Assembly: GCA_965278965.1 (NCBI GenBank)
Contig: OZ257127.1
Span: forward strand, 2,232,001 to 2,296,000
DNA length: 64,000 nt
Direction of reading: 5' to 3'
Source of the DNA: UBA10649 sp965278965
GTDB lineage: Bacteria; Actinomycetota; Actinomycetes; S36-B12
In this document: one piece after another, positions 52,332 through 60,375 of the stretch
Position numbering within the stretch: position 1 is the first letter of the stretch
How the letters are laid out: each line of letters begins with the position of its first letter
Made by a program: the position numbers and the translations under genes
Notes under the pieces: model-generated
Told to the model about the DNA's origin: nothing
The model's database searches: none
The model's input: the letters and a program-made list of their open reading frames with translations, nothing else

Positions 52332-52375
52332 GTTCACCGGCTGTTCACCTGCCGGTCGCCGTCCGTTCGCATCAA
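52332..52375 (+). promoter_or_regulatory. Four-unit PHO box upstream of pit
   Basis: Four consecutive 11-bp units begin at 52332 (GTTCACCGGCT), 52343 (GTTCACCTGCC), 52354 (GGTCGCCGTCC) and 52365 (GTTCGCATCAA). This is the clearest PhoP-type box in the window and lies about 135-178 bp before pit. Confidence 0.75.
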
Positions 52376-52437
52376 CCGCACCCGGCGGTCATCGCGGCGG
52401 CACAGACTCCGCGTGCTTCGACTGCCGGACACCTTCC

Positions 52438-52474
52438 GTTCACCTGGCGACGTCGGCCGGAGCGCCGCTAGCGT
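52438..52474 (+). promoter_or_regulatory. Fifth PHO unit and minus-10 of pit
   Basis: GTTCACCTGGC (52438-52448) is an extra PHO unit. TAGCGT (52469-52474) lies 20 bp further on and fits the minus-10 of the pit promoter. Confidence 0.5.
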
Positions 52475-52509
52475 TCGTGCCGGAGCCGAGTCGAGAAGGG
52501 CAGCCACGG

Positions 52510-53691
52510 GTGGATCTGCTGCTGATCAGCGTCGTCGCGGTCATCGCTATCGCGCTGGTGTTCGACTTCACCAACGGTTTCCACGACGCGGCGAACTCGG
52601 TCGCCACCGTCGTCGCCACCCGCGCCCTCCCCGCCCGATGGGCGCCGGCGTTCTCGGCGAGCTTCAACTTCCTCGCGTACTTCGTCGTGGGGACCGCTGT
52701 GGCCAACACGATCGCGAAGACGGTCAAGACGGACTACGACGGCGTGGCCATAACCTTTGCGGCCTTGTTCGCGGCTGTCGCGTGGAACTACGCGACGTGG
52801 CGCCTGGGCATGCCGTCGTCCTCGAGCCACGCGATCATCGGCGGCCTCGTCGGCGCGGGTCTCGCCGCCGGCGGTCTCGCCGCGATCGACTGGAGCAGCG
52901 TCAGCAAGGCGGCCATCGGCATCGTGCTCTCGCCGGCGGTGGCCTTCTCGATCGCATTTGCGGCGATGTACCTGGTCTTCGGAATCCAACGCGTCTTCCG
53001 GCTGCACGACGACCACCCGGTGTTCAAGGGACTCCAGCTCCTCTCGGCCGCCGCCGTCTCGTTCGGGCACGGCGCCAACGACGCGCAGAAGACGATGGGC
53101 GTGATCGCCGCACTCCTCCTGGGCGCCGGCTACACCGGGATGGCCGAGAACGGCAAGGACCTCATCGTCCCGGAGTGGGTTGCGCTGTCGGCCTATGCCG
53201 CGATCGCGCTCGGCACCTTGTGGGGCGGCTGGAAGATCATCGAGACGATGGGTCTGCGGATCACCACGCTGCACGCGAGCTCCGGCACCGCGGCCAACAT
53301 CGGCGCCACGACCGCCATCTTCGGCGCCACGGCCGTCGGCATGCCGATCTCGACCACGCACGCGGCCGCCTCGTCCATCGTCGGTGCCGGCGTGGGATCG
53401 GGCCGGGGTGCCAACTGGCGCGTGGTCGGCGAGATGGTCATCGCGTGGGTCATCACGATCCCAGCGGCCGCCACCGTCGCCTTCCTCATGTTCAAGCTGA
53501 CGCAGCTGCCGACGGCGCTGGCGTGCATCACGGTCGGGATCATCGTGGTGGCATTCGGGATCTGGGCCGTCCGGGCAATGATGAACACGGTCCATGCGAG
53601 CGACATCGAGGCCGAGATCCCGCTCGAGACCGCCCTGGCCGAGGACCTTGACGTCCACCCGCACCTGGAGGGGCGCGGCCCGGTCGCCTGA
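52510..53691 (+). CDS. pit: Inorganic phosphate transporter, Pit family
   Basis: This is a proton- or cation-coupled, low-affinity phosphate (metal-phosphate) permease. The 393-residue membrane protein starts with a membrane helix followed by the PiT signature FDFTNGFHDAANSVATVVAT and has SHAIIGGLVGAGLAAGG. The second half repeats the signature as SFGHGANDAQKTMGVIAALL and has ISTTHAAASSIVGAGVGSG. About ten helices are expected. The GTG at 52510 has GAGAAGGG 9 bp upstream. No DUF47/PhoU-like partner gene precedes it, which is unusual. The PHO boxes upstream suggest induction in phosphate hunger. Confidence 0.93.
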   Translation: MDLLLISVVAVIAIALVFDFTNGFHDAANSVATVVATRALPARWAPAFSASFNFLAYFVVGTAVANTIAKTVKTDYDGVAITFAALFAAVAWNYATWRLGMPSSSSHAIIGGLVGAGLAAGGLAAIDWSSVSKAAIGIVLSPAVAFSIAFAAMYLVFGIQRVFRLHDDHPVFKGLQLLSAAAVSFGHGANDAQKTMGVIAALLLGAGYTGMAENGKDLIVPEWVALSAYAAIALGTLWGGWKIIETMGLRITTLHASSGTAANIGATTAIFGATAVGMPISTTHAAASSIVGAGVGSGRGANWRVVGEMVIAWVITIPAAATVAFLMFKLTQLPTALACITVGIIVVAFGIWAVRAMMNTVHASDIEAEIPLETALAEDLDVHPHLEGRGPVA

Positions 53692-53694
53692 GGC

Positions 53695-53758
53695 GTTCAT
53701 CGGCTGTTCATCCGGGGGACCGCTCACGTTGGGTCCGGTGAGGGGGTCCGGCTACCTG
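53695..53758 (+). promoter_or_regulatory. PHO box and minus-10 of the pstCAB operon
   Basis: Units begin at 53695 (GTTCATCGGCT), 53706 (GTTCATCCGGG), 53717 (weak) and 53728 (GTTGGGTCCGG), keeping the 11-bp period. TACCTG at 53753-53758 could be the minus-10, which would place the transcript start within a few bases of the GTG at 53770. Confidence 0.65.
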
Positions 53759-53769
53759 CTCCCACCACG

Positions 53770-54741
53770 GTGAGCCCCATGAGCGCCCTCGGCACCGAGA
53801 ACCTCCGCGACCTCCAGTCCGCGGCGACGTCGCACCGGGGTGACCGTGTGTTCAGCCGGGTCGTCACGGTCGGGGCGTTCACCGCGCTGGTCGTGCTCGC
53901 CGGCATCACGATCTTCCTCGGCGCACAGGCGATCCCGGTGCTGCAGACGCAGGGACTGTCGTTCCTGACGACGTCCGTGTGGGATCCGCCGAACTACGGC
54001 ATCTGGGGCATGCTCTACGGCTCTGTCCTCCTGGCGGTCATCGCGCTCGTCATCGCCGTGCCGGCCTCGCTGCTGCTCTCGGTGTTCATGGTCTTCCTCG
54101 CACCGAAGTCGGTTGCGAAGGTGCTGACGAACCTCGTGGACCTCATGGCCGCGATCCCGAGCGTGATCCTGGGCCTGTGGGCGTTCTACGTGCTCTCGCC
54201 GGTCTCGGAGCAGTGGCAGCAGCTGCTCAACCAGTACTTCGGCTGGTTCCCGCTGTTCAAGAACGAGAGCGGGAACTTCTCCGGCACGCCGTTCACGGCC
54301 GGCTTCATCCTCTCGATCATGATGATCCCGATCGTCACATCGGTGACCCGTGAGGTGCTCGGCCGCACGCCGCCGGAGCTCATCAACGCGTCCGAGGCGC
54401 TCGGCTGCTCGTTGTGGACGATGCTCAGGTACGTCGCCCTCCCGTACGGCCGCGGCGGCATCGTCGGCGGGATCATGCTCGGCCTGGGCCGAGCTCTCGG
54501 CGAGACGATCGCCGTCTTCTTCGTCCTCAAGATCGTCTTCGACCCGGTCAACTACTACGAGATCATCGAATCCGGTGGCGGCTCGGTCGCGACGCTCATC
54601 GTCTCCAAGTTCGGCGAGGCCAGCGGCCCCTACGAGACGCAGCTCCTCCTCGCTGCCGGTTTCTTCCTCTTCATGGGCACCCTGCTCGTCAACGTCATCG
54701 CGAATCTCATCGTCAACAAGACAGGGCGGCTGCAGAAGTGA
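53770..54741 (+). CDS. pstC: Phosphate ABC transporter permease PstC
   Basis: It is one of two channel subunits of the high-affinity phosphate importer. The 323-residue protein has an N-terminal helix GAFTALVVLAGITIFLGAQA, followed by SFLTTSVWDPPNYGIWGMLY. The EAA loop ELINASEALGCSLWTMLRYV and ALGETIAVFFVLKIV are typical of PstC. GTG 53770 and ATG 53779 are both possible: the latter has GGTGAG as SD, the former suits a leaderless start. It ends in a 4-bp overlap with pstA. Confidence 0.94.
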   Translation: MSPMSALGTENLRDLQSAATSHRGDRVFSRVVTVGAFTALVVLAGITIFLGAQAIPVLQTQGLSFLTTSVWDPPNYGIWGMLYGSVLLAVIALVIAVPASLLLSVFMVFLAPKSVAKVLTNLVDLMAAIPSVILGLWAFYVLSPVSEQWQQLLNQYFGWFPLFKNESGNFSGTPFTAGFILSIMMIPIVTSVTREVLGRTPPELINASEALGCSLWTMLRYVALPYGRGGIVGGIMLGLGRALGETIAVFFVLKIVFDPVNYYEIIESGGGSVATLIVSKFGEASGPYETQLLLAAGFFLFMGTLLVNVIANLIVNKTGRLQK

Positions 54742-55823
54742 GCACCACCATCACGTTCGACGACACGCGCGTGCCGGAGCTGACCGGCCAGGAGCCGCAA
54801 GCCCCCTGGGGCCGGCGGACGTCGCGCTTCCGCACCGTCGTGTTCCTCGCCGTGCTGATCCCGGCTGTCATCGTGGCGCTCGTCTGGTGGTTCACCGACG
54901 TCCCGAAGCCGACGGTCATGGTCGGCATCTACTTCCCGTTGCAGGTGCTCGCCGCCATCCTCGCGGCCATTGCGACGCGCGGCACGAAGTCAGCCGCCGA
55001 CGCCGTCATCATCGTCTCGGCCATCGGGGCGACGGTCTTCAGCCTCGTGGTGCTGCTGTCGGTCCTCTGGTCGATCCTGACCAAGGGCATGGCGGCGCTG
55101 AGCGTCGCCTTCGTGTCGCAGAACAACGAGTACATCAGCCCGTCCACGCCGCTCGGGTACGGCGGCGTCGGCCACGCCATCCTCGGAACGATCCTGATCG
55201 TCGCGATCTCGGCGCTGATCGCCGTGCCGCTGGGCATCATCACTGCCGTCTACATCACCGAGGTCCGTGGCCGTGCCGTCCCGTACGTCCGGTTCTTCGT
55301 GCAGGCCATGAGCGGTGTGCCCTCGGTCGTCGCCGGCCTGTTCATCCTCACGGTCTTCATCCTCACGGGTGTCCTGAGCCAGAGCGCATTCGCCGGCGCA
55401 CTCGCCTACGCGATCCTGATGCTGCCGACCGTGGCGCGCACCGCGGAGGAGGTGCTCCGCCTGGTTCCCGACGACCTGCGGACCGGCGCGCTGGCACTGG
55501 GCTCGACCCGCGCGCGAGTCGTCCTGCGGGTCGTGATCCCGGCGGCGAAGACCGGCATCATCACCGCCGCGATCCTGGGCGTCGCTCGCGTCGTCGGTGA
55601 GACCGCACCCCTGCTGCTCACTGCTCTGCAGAACAGCCGCACCGTGGTCAACCCGTTCAGCGAGCCGATCTCCGCGCTGCCGACGTACATCTTCCAGAAC
55701 GTCGCGCAGCCCTACCCGGACGCGGTCACGCGGGCCTGGGGCGCGGCGCTGACCCTCATGATCCTCGTGGCCGTCCTGTTCACCCTCACGCGCATGCTCT
55801 CCGCGCGCCGCCCCGGAAGGTAA
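54738..55823 (+). CDS. pstA: Phosphate ABC transporter permease PstA
   Basis: This is the second channel subunit, 361 residues with about eight membrane helices, longer than the usual 280-300 because of an N-terminal pair of helices (VVFLAVLIPAVIVALVWWFT and later). PstA marks are PLGIITAVYITEVRGRAVPY, AMSGVPSVVAGLFILTVF, the EAA loop LRTGALALGSTRARVVLRVV, VARVVGETAPLLLTALQNS and SALPTYIFQNVAQPYPDA. The GTG start overlaps the pstC stop by 4 bp. pstB starts 5 bp after its stop. Confidence 0.94.
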   Translation: MSTTITFDDTRVPELTGQEPQAPWGRRTSRFRTVVFLAVLIPAVIVALVWWFTDVPKPTVMVGIYFPLQVLAAILAAIATRGTKSAADAVIIVSAIGATVFSLVVLLSVLWSILTKGMAALSVAFVSQNNEYISPSTPLGYGGVGHAILGTILIVAISALIAVPLGIITAVYITEVRGRAVPYVRFFVQAMSGVPSVVAGLFILTVFILTGVLSQSAFAGALAYAILMLPTVARTAEEVLRLVPDDLRTGALALGSTRARVVLRVVIPAAKTGIITAAILGVARVVGETAPLLLTALQNSRTVVNPFSEPISALPTYIFQNVAQPYPDAVTRAWGAALTLMILVAVLFTLTRMLSARRPGR

Positions 55824-55828
55824 ATCCC

Positions 55829-56698
55829 ATGGCCACCGCCGAGTTCGACGACCTCAGGATCAACGACGACCTAGGGATAGACGACGTGCAGGAGCTTGAG
55901 CAGGAGCTGGCGACACCGGCCACCGGTACCAAGGTCGAGATGCAGGCGCGCGACGTCAGCGTCTGGTTCGGCAAGCGCAAGGTCCTCGAAGGCGTCACGA
56001 TCGACTTCCCGAAGAACACCTGCACGGCGCTCATCGGGCCGTCCGGCTGCGGGAAGTCGACCTTCATCCGCACGCTCAACCGTCTCCACGAGCTGATTCC
56101 TGGCGCGGCCCTGGCCGGTGAGGTGCTCTACGAGGGCAAGGACATCTACGCGGCCGAGGTGGACCCGGTCCACATCCGGCTCAGCATCGGCATGGTGTTC
56201 CAGAAGCCGAACCCGTTCCCCAGCATGACGATCCGCGGCAACGTGCTGTCCGGGCTGAAGCTCTCCGGCATGAAGCGCTCGAACCACGACGACATCGTCG
56301 AGCAGACGCTTACCTCCGCCGGGCTGTGGGCCGAGGTCAAGGACCGGCTCGGCCATGCCGCCGGTGATCTCTCGGGCGGTCAGCAGCAGCGCCTGGTCAT
56401 CGCCCGCGCGCTCGCGGTGAACCCGAGCGTCCTGCTCATGGACGAGCCGTGCTCGGCCCTCGACCCGGGCTCGACGCTCAAGATCGAGGAGACGATCCGC
56501 GAGCTGTCGAAGGAGATCACGATCATCATCGTGACGCACAACATGCAGCAGGCCGTTCGTGTCGCGGACAACACGGCGTTCTTCCTGTCGACCGACGGCA
56601 AGCCCGGGCATGTCGTCGAGCAGGGGCCGACGACCGAGATCTTCGGCAACCCGCAGGACCAGCGCACCCTCGACTACGTCAACGGCAGGTTCGGTTAA
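55829..56698 (+). CDS. pstB: Phosphate ABC transporter ATP-binding protein PstB
   Basis: The 289-residue ATPase powers the Pst importer. A 35-residue acidic N-terminal extension (FDDLRINDDLGIDDVQELEQ) precedes the ABC domain. Walker A is GPSGCGKSTF, and VFQKPNPFPSMTIRGNVLSG is diagnostic of PstB. The signature is LSGGQQQRLVIARAL, Walker B is LLMDEPCSALDPGS and the switch His is in IIVTHNMQQAVRVAD. PHO-box units for pstS overlap its 3' end. Confidence 0.95.
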   Translation: MATAEFDDLRINDDLGIDDVQELEQELATPATGTKVEMQARDVSVWFGKRKVLEGVTIDFPKNTCTALIGPSGCGKSTFIRTLNRLHELIPGAALAGEVLYEGKDIYAAEVDPVHIRLSIGMVFQKPNPFPSMTIRGNVLSGLKLSGMKRSNHDDIVEQTLTSAGLWAEVKDRLGHAAGDLSGGQQQRLVIARALAVNPSVLLMDEPCSALDPGSTLKIEETIRELSKEITIIIVTHNMQQAVRVADNTAFFLSTDGKPGHVVEQGPTTEIFGNPQDQRTLDYVNGRFG

Positions 56699-56734
56699 CC
56701 CTCCGTTCACCTCGACACGGACTGTTCACCTCCG
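56694..56734 (+). promoter_or_regulatory. PHO box upstream of pstS
   Basis: GTTAACCCTCC (56694) and GTTCACCTCGA (56705) are adjacent 11-bp units, and GTTCACCTCCG (56724) follows out of phase. The first unit overlaps the last codons of pstB. A palindrome CGTCTGC/GCAGACG (56776-56796) around TAGGTT (56784-56789) lies downstream. Confidence 0.6.
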
Positions 56735-56825
56735 CGTCGGCCCACCGTCAGCAACGTCTCCCCAACGGGACAACCCGTCTGCCTAGGTTGCAGACGCATC
56801 AGTCAACAACGACAAGGAGAACCCA

Positions 56826-57881
56826 GTGCGTCGCACACTCGCGATCCTGGCCAGCGCCGCAATCGCCGCCTCGACGGTCGCGATCGCCGCGCCGGCCCAG
56901 GCGGCCAACACCATCAGCGGCGGAGGCGCCAGCTTCCCGTACCCGTTCCTGTCCGCCTGCCTCTCGGACTTCAACGCCACCCAGAACAACTTCGACATCC
57001 AGTACACGAGCACCGGCTCGGGCACCGGTAAGTCGAACTTCACCAAGGGCATCTTCACGTTCGCGCAGTCCGACAGCGCCTACACCTCGGGTGAGCCGTC
57101 GTTCGGCTGGGAGTACGTCCCGAACGTCGGCGGCGCGATCGCGTTCCCGATCAACCTCAAGAACGCCAACACGGGCCGCTCGCTCGGCTCGTCGATCCAG
57201 CTCAAGCAGTCGACGCTGGCGAAGCTCCTCTCGGGCAACCTGACCACGTGGCGCGCGCCGGAGATCCTCAAGGACAACCCGCGCATCGCGGCGGCGATCC
57301 CGAACGTGCCCGTCACGGTCGCGTACCGCTCCGGCAACTCCGGTACGTCGAACAACACGCTGCAGTACCTGAACGCGTGGGCGCCGACGATCTGGACCAA
57401 GGTCCAGGACGACTTCTCGACCGCCTTCCCCGGTGGCAAGCCCCCGACCAACTCGGTCTCCGGCAAGGACAACCCGGCGGTCCTCTCGCTGGTGAACTCC
57501 AAGCCGGGCACCATCGGCTACGTCGACTTCGGTGACGCCAAGGGCTACCCGTCGGCTCGGATCCAGAACGCGAACGGCGAGTTCATCGCTCCGTCGTCGA
57601 CGTCGGCGGCCAAGAACCTGGCCAACCAGACCAGCGTCGCGGCCAACGGCCTCGTGTCGCTGAACTACAAGCTCAAGGTCGCCGGTGCATACCCGGTCGC
57701 GATCTTCAGCTACGGCCTGGCGCAGACCGATGGCAAGGGCGCGAACGGCCTCGGCGTCCGGCAGTTCTTCGACTACGTGCTCCAGAAGTGCGGCCCGTCC
57801 AAGGCGGCGTCGCTGGGCTACGTGCCGGTCAGCGGCAAGGTTCTGGCCATCGCTAAGGGCCTGGTGGCGAAGATCAAGTAG
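56826..57881 (+). CDS. pstS: Secreted phosphate-binding protein PstS
   Basis: The 351-residue protein captures phosphate outside the membrane for PstCAB. It has a Sec signal peptide (RRTLAILASAAIAASTVAIA, cleavage near APAQA) and no lipobox. The binding domain has the phosphate loop ISGGGASFPYPFLSACLSDF, YTSTGSGTGKSNFTKG, VTVAYRSGNSGTSNN and GTIGYVDFGDAKGYPSARI. GTG 56826 follows AAGGAGA. The order pstC-A-B-S differs from the usual pstS-C-A-B. Its own PHO box allows separate, stronger expression. Confidence 0.94.
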   Translation: MRRTLAILASAAIAASTVAIAAPAQAANTISGGGASFPYPFLSACLSDFNATQNNFDIQYTSTGSGTGKSNFTKGIFTFAQSDSAYTSGEPSFGWEYVPNVGGAIAFPINLKNANTGRSLGSSIQLKQSTLAKLLSGNLTTWRAPEILKDNPRIAAAIPNVPVTVAYRSGNSGTSNNTLQYLNAWAPTIWTKVQDDFSTAFPGGKPPTNSVSGKDNPAVLSLVNSKPGTIGYVDFGDAKGYPSARIQNANGEFIAPSSTSAAKNLANQTSVAANGLVSLNYKLKVAGAYPVAIFSYGLAQTDGKGANGLGVRQFFDYVLQKCGPSKAASLGYVPVSGKVLAIAKGLVAKIK

Positions 57882-57933
57882 TCCGACCGGACTCCGTGAT
57901 CTCGAACACCTGCGAAGCATGAGGACGAGGACG

Positions 57934-59181
57934 ATGCCCCGACGTAAGACCACCACCCGGGGCATCGTCCTCGTCGCGCTCGCGGCGACGGGCGTGCTCG
58001 CGGCCTGCACCCCACCGCTCCCGCCGGACGTGTTGGCGGCGAAGGCCGAGAACCAGATCACCTGTCAGTCCGGCAGCCTCACGGTGAGCGTGCCGGAGGA
58101 CTTCACCGGCTCGATGGACGCCGTCGGCCAGGCGCTCGCGGGCGTGTGCCCCGAGCAGGTCGTGACCGAGGCCGTCAACCAGGCCGACGCGCCCTTGCGG
58201 CTCGTCGACCGCGCGCCGACCGCCGAAGAGAAGGCCGACTTCGCGAAGACGGCCTGCCCGACGGGCAGCGTCATCGTCGTTCCCGCGTTCGGCTACGCGG
58301 TCGCGCTCTCCTACAACGTGATCGGCCTTGAAGGGCTGGTGCTTACGCCGGAAGCGATCGCCGGCATCCTCGACGGCGCGGTGACCTCGTGGGAGGACCC
58401 GCTCATCGCGGACGCCAACGCCGACTACGACCTGTCCGGGCTGCCGGACATCACGGTCCTCGGCGTGGAGCCCTACCAGGGCTCGGTGGAGGCGATGACA
58501 ACCTGGCTGACGGCGGAGGCGCCGCAGGCCTGGACGGGCGGTGTCGTCGGCACCGTGCCCGAAGCGCAGACGTACCCGACGCAGCTCGACCTCATGGGCG
58601 ACCTCATCGCCAACGAGGGTGCGGTGTCGGTCCTGCCGGCCTTCACGGCGATCGCGAACGGCATCGCCGTCGCGTCCGTTCCCGTCCAGGACATCGTGGT
58701 CTCGCCGGACGACACCCAGCTGGTGAAGGTCGGTGCCGGTGCGACGACGCTGACCGTCGATGAGGCCGGCAACATCTCGGCCAGCCCGGCGATCGGTGGC
58801 GTGCCGGTCGAGGGGAACTTCGACCTCGCGGCCTCGAAGGTCGTGCTCGCCGACGGCCAGAAGCTCATCGGCTGGCCGATCATGGGAATGGCGCACCTGA
58901 TGGTGTGCGATGCCCCGGGCGATCCGCTGCCGCTTTCGACGGCTCAGTACGTGCTGCGCCTGGCCGGTCAGGGGGCGCTCGAGACGTTCGGCGTCACGCC
59001 GCTGCCGGAGCCGATCCGGCTGAAGACCTTCACGCCGCTGAAGGTCCAGGTCGTCCTGGACGGCGACGAGTCCGGCACCGCGTCACCGGCTGGCACTTCG
59101 GACTCGGCGGCCACTGCCGATCCCGCCGCCACGACCGATCCCGCCGCCACGGCGGAGCCGGTCGCGACAGCCTCCTCGTAG
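57934..59181 (+). CDS. PstS-like lipoprotein of unknown ligand
   Basis: This 415-residue lipoprotein has the signal RGIVLVALAATGVLAAC and a body that resembles a divergent phosphate-binding fold. CQSGSLTVSVPEDFTGSMDA parallels the N-terminal ligand loop. SVIVVPAFGYAVALSYNVIG, GLVLTPEAIAGILDGAVTSW and DLSGLPDITVLGVEPYQGS parallel the PstS core. The tail is a repetitive Ala/Thr/Asp/Pro stretch. The ATG at 57934 has a GAGG just upstream; ATG 57919 is the alternative. It lies 52 bp after pstS and is probably cotranscribed. It may bind phosphate or another anion, or be an accessory part. Confidence 0.75.
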   Translation: MPRRKTTTRGIVLVALAATGVLAACTPPLPPDVLAAKAENQITCQSGSLTVSVPEDFTGSMDAVGQALAGVCPEQVVTEAVNQADAPLRLVDRAPTAEEKADFAKTACPTGSVIVVPAFGYAVALSYNVIGLEGLVLTPEAIAGILDGAVTSWEDPLIADANADYDLSGLPDITVLGVEPYQGSVEAMTTWLTAEAPQAWTGGVVGTVPEAQTYPTQLDLMGDLIANEGAVSVLPAFTAIANGIAVASVPVQDIVVSPDDTQLVKVGAGATTLTVDEAGNISASPAIGGVPVEGNFDLAASKVVLADGQKLIGWPIMGMAHLMVCDAPGDPLPLSTAQYVLRLAGQGALETFGVTPLPEPIRLKTFTPLKVQVVLDGDESGTASPAGTSDSAATADPAATTDPAATAEPVATASS

Positions 59182-59203
59182 CGTCCGCCCCGCGTCGTTG
59201 CGG

Positions 59204-59920
59204 TCAGCCCTGTGCGACGGCGAGGTAGATGGTGTTCGCCGCGGGCCGGGACTGCAGCGGGTTCGCGAACTCGACGACCTCCGCGAACGCCTCCGGGAAG
59301 GTCGCCTGCAGCGTCCGCACGTAGTCCGCGTCCGGCGGGTCGTTGGACCACAACGCGAAGACACCGCCGACGTGCAGCAGCCGCGCCAGCCGGGCCGTCC
59401 CCTCGGCGGTGTAGAGGTCCGCGTGCGCTGGGCTGAGCAGATGCCGGGGCGAGTGGTCGATGTCGAGGAGGATCGCGTGGAACCGCCGGTCCGGCGTGTC
59501 CGGGTCGAACCCGTCCCGGGCGGCGAGGGCAAAGAAGTCCTCGTTCACCAGGCGGGTGCGGTCGGACGACGGCACGGACGACGGGACGAGTCCGCGCTCG
59601 TGCCAGTCGATCACCGGGTCCAGTCGCTCCACCACGAGCAATGAGTGGACGCGTGGATCCTGGAGCACCGCAGTAGCGGTGTAGCCCAGCCCAAGGCCGC
59701 CGACAACGACGTCGAGCTCGTCGATGCCCGGGTCGAGCAGGCTGAGCGCCCGCGTGGCGAGTGCGATCTCGGCGGCGGTGAACAGGCTCGACATGAGGAA
59801 CTCCTCGCCGAGCTTCACCTCGAACACCTCGACGCCGGCCACCGGGTCGAGTCGTCGCCGCAGGCTGAGGTCGCCCATCGGCGTCGGGGACCAGTCGAGC
59901 TCCTCCAGGCGCGGGCTCAT
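59204..59920 (-). CDS. Spermidine-synthase-like class I methyltransferase-fold protein
   Basis: The 238-residue protein has the Rossmann nucleotide motif VVVGGLGLGYTATAVLQDP and VHSLLVVERLDPVIDWHE. LVNEDFFALAA and AILLDIDHSPRHLL follow, as in spermidine synthase-like proteins. The amino-propyl-transfer GGGDG motif is absent, so it may use SAM differently or only bind it. It starts in a 4-bp overlap with the arsR-like gene and is therefore part of that operon. A link to arsenic is suggested only by this position. Confidence 0.72.
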   Translation of the reverse strand: MSPRLEELDWSPTPMGDLSLRRRLDPVAGVEVFEVKLGEEFLMSSLFTAAEIALATRALSLLDPGIDELDVVVGGLGLGYTATAVLQDPRVHSLLVVERLDPVIDWHERGLVPSSVPSSDRTRLVNEDFFALAARDGFDPDTPDRRFHAILLDIDHSPRHLLSPAHADLYTAEGTARLARLLHVGGVFALWSNDPPDADYVRTLQATFPEAFAEVVEFANPLQSRPAANTIYLAVAQG

Positions 59921-60267
59921 GCGAGGAGCGCGGCAAGCTCAGCGAGGCGCTGGGAGTCGACGGAGAACCAGGCCCACGTCCCGCGCTGCTCCCGGTGGAC
60001 GAGCCCTGCGTCGCGCAGGACCTTGAGATGGTGGCTGACGGTCGGCTGGGACAGGCCCAGCGGCCCGGTGAGGTCGCACACGCATACGGCGCCCTCGGGG
60101 GTGGACCTCAGCAGTGCGAGAAGCTGAAGGCGGGCAGGATCGGCGACCGCCTTGAACAGCTTCGCGAGCATCTCGGCGGTATCGCGATCCAGGGGCGTCG
60201 TCAGCCCGTCCGGGCAGCAGGAAGGCACGGAGACCCCCGTGAGCGTGAGTTCGGCTGCGACGGCCAT
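59917..60267 (-). CDS. arsR: ArsR-family arsenic-responsive repressor
   Basis: This 116-residue winged-helix repressor should leave its operator when trivalent arsenic binds. LAKLFKAVADPARLQLLALL and GLSQPTVSHHLKVLRDAGLV are the DNA-binding core. CVCDLTGPLG carries the vicinal-type CxC metal motif in helix 3. A CCPDG pair near the N-terminus (SVPSCCPDGL) could add a third thiol. Two operator-like palindromes lie in the divergent space with the lyase gene. It is translationally coupled to the SpeE-like gene. Confidence 0.92.
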   Translation of the reverse strand: MAVAAELTLTGVSVPSCCPDGLTTPLDRDTAEMLAKLFKAVADPARLQLLALLRSTPEGAVCVCDLTGPLGLSQPTVSHHLKVLRDAGLVHREQRGTWAWFSVDSQRLAELAALLA

Positions 60268-60304
60268 TGATCCGACCACCCTCTCAGGATGTGATGCCTT
60301 CTCG

Positions 60305-60356
60305 TATTGACACCTGTCAATATAGCGTCCACACTCGGCATTGACAGACATCAATA
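60305..60356. promoter_or_regulatory. Divergent ars promoter with two ArsR operator palindromes
   Basis: Palindrome 1, TATTGACACCTGTCAATA (60305-60322), is nearly perfect. Palindrome 2, ATTGACAGACATCAATA (60340-60356), keeps ATTGA/TCAAT ends. The 35-bp spacing and AT-rich flanks (TATATA at 60355-60360) fit control of both arsR and the arsI-like operon. Confidence 0.75.
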
Positions 60357-60375
60357 TATACCGACGGAGGTTCCG

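Noticed and set aside
56776..56796. Palindrome CGTCTGC/GCAGACG around TAGGTT as the pstS promoter operator
   Set aside because: The minus-10-like TAGGTT is about 50 bp beyond the last PHO unit, too far for the usual arrangement, so no firm role was given beyond a mention.
60341..60360. TTGACA with TATATA as a standard forward promoter
   Set aside because: The two hexamers are only 8 bp apart, so they cannot be a normal minus-35/minus-10 pair; the TTGACA is part of the ArsR palindrome.
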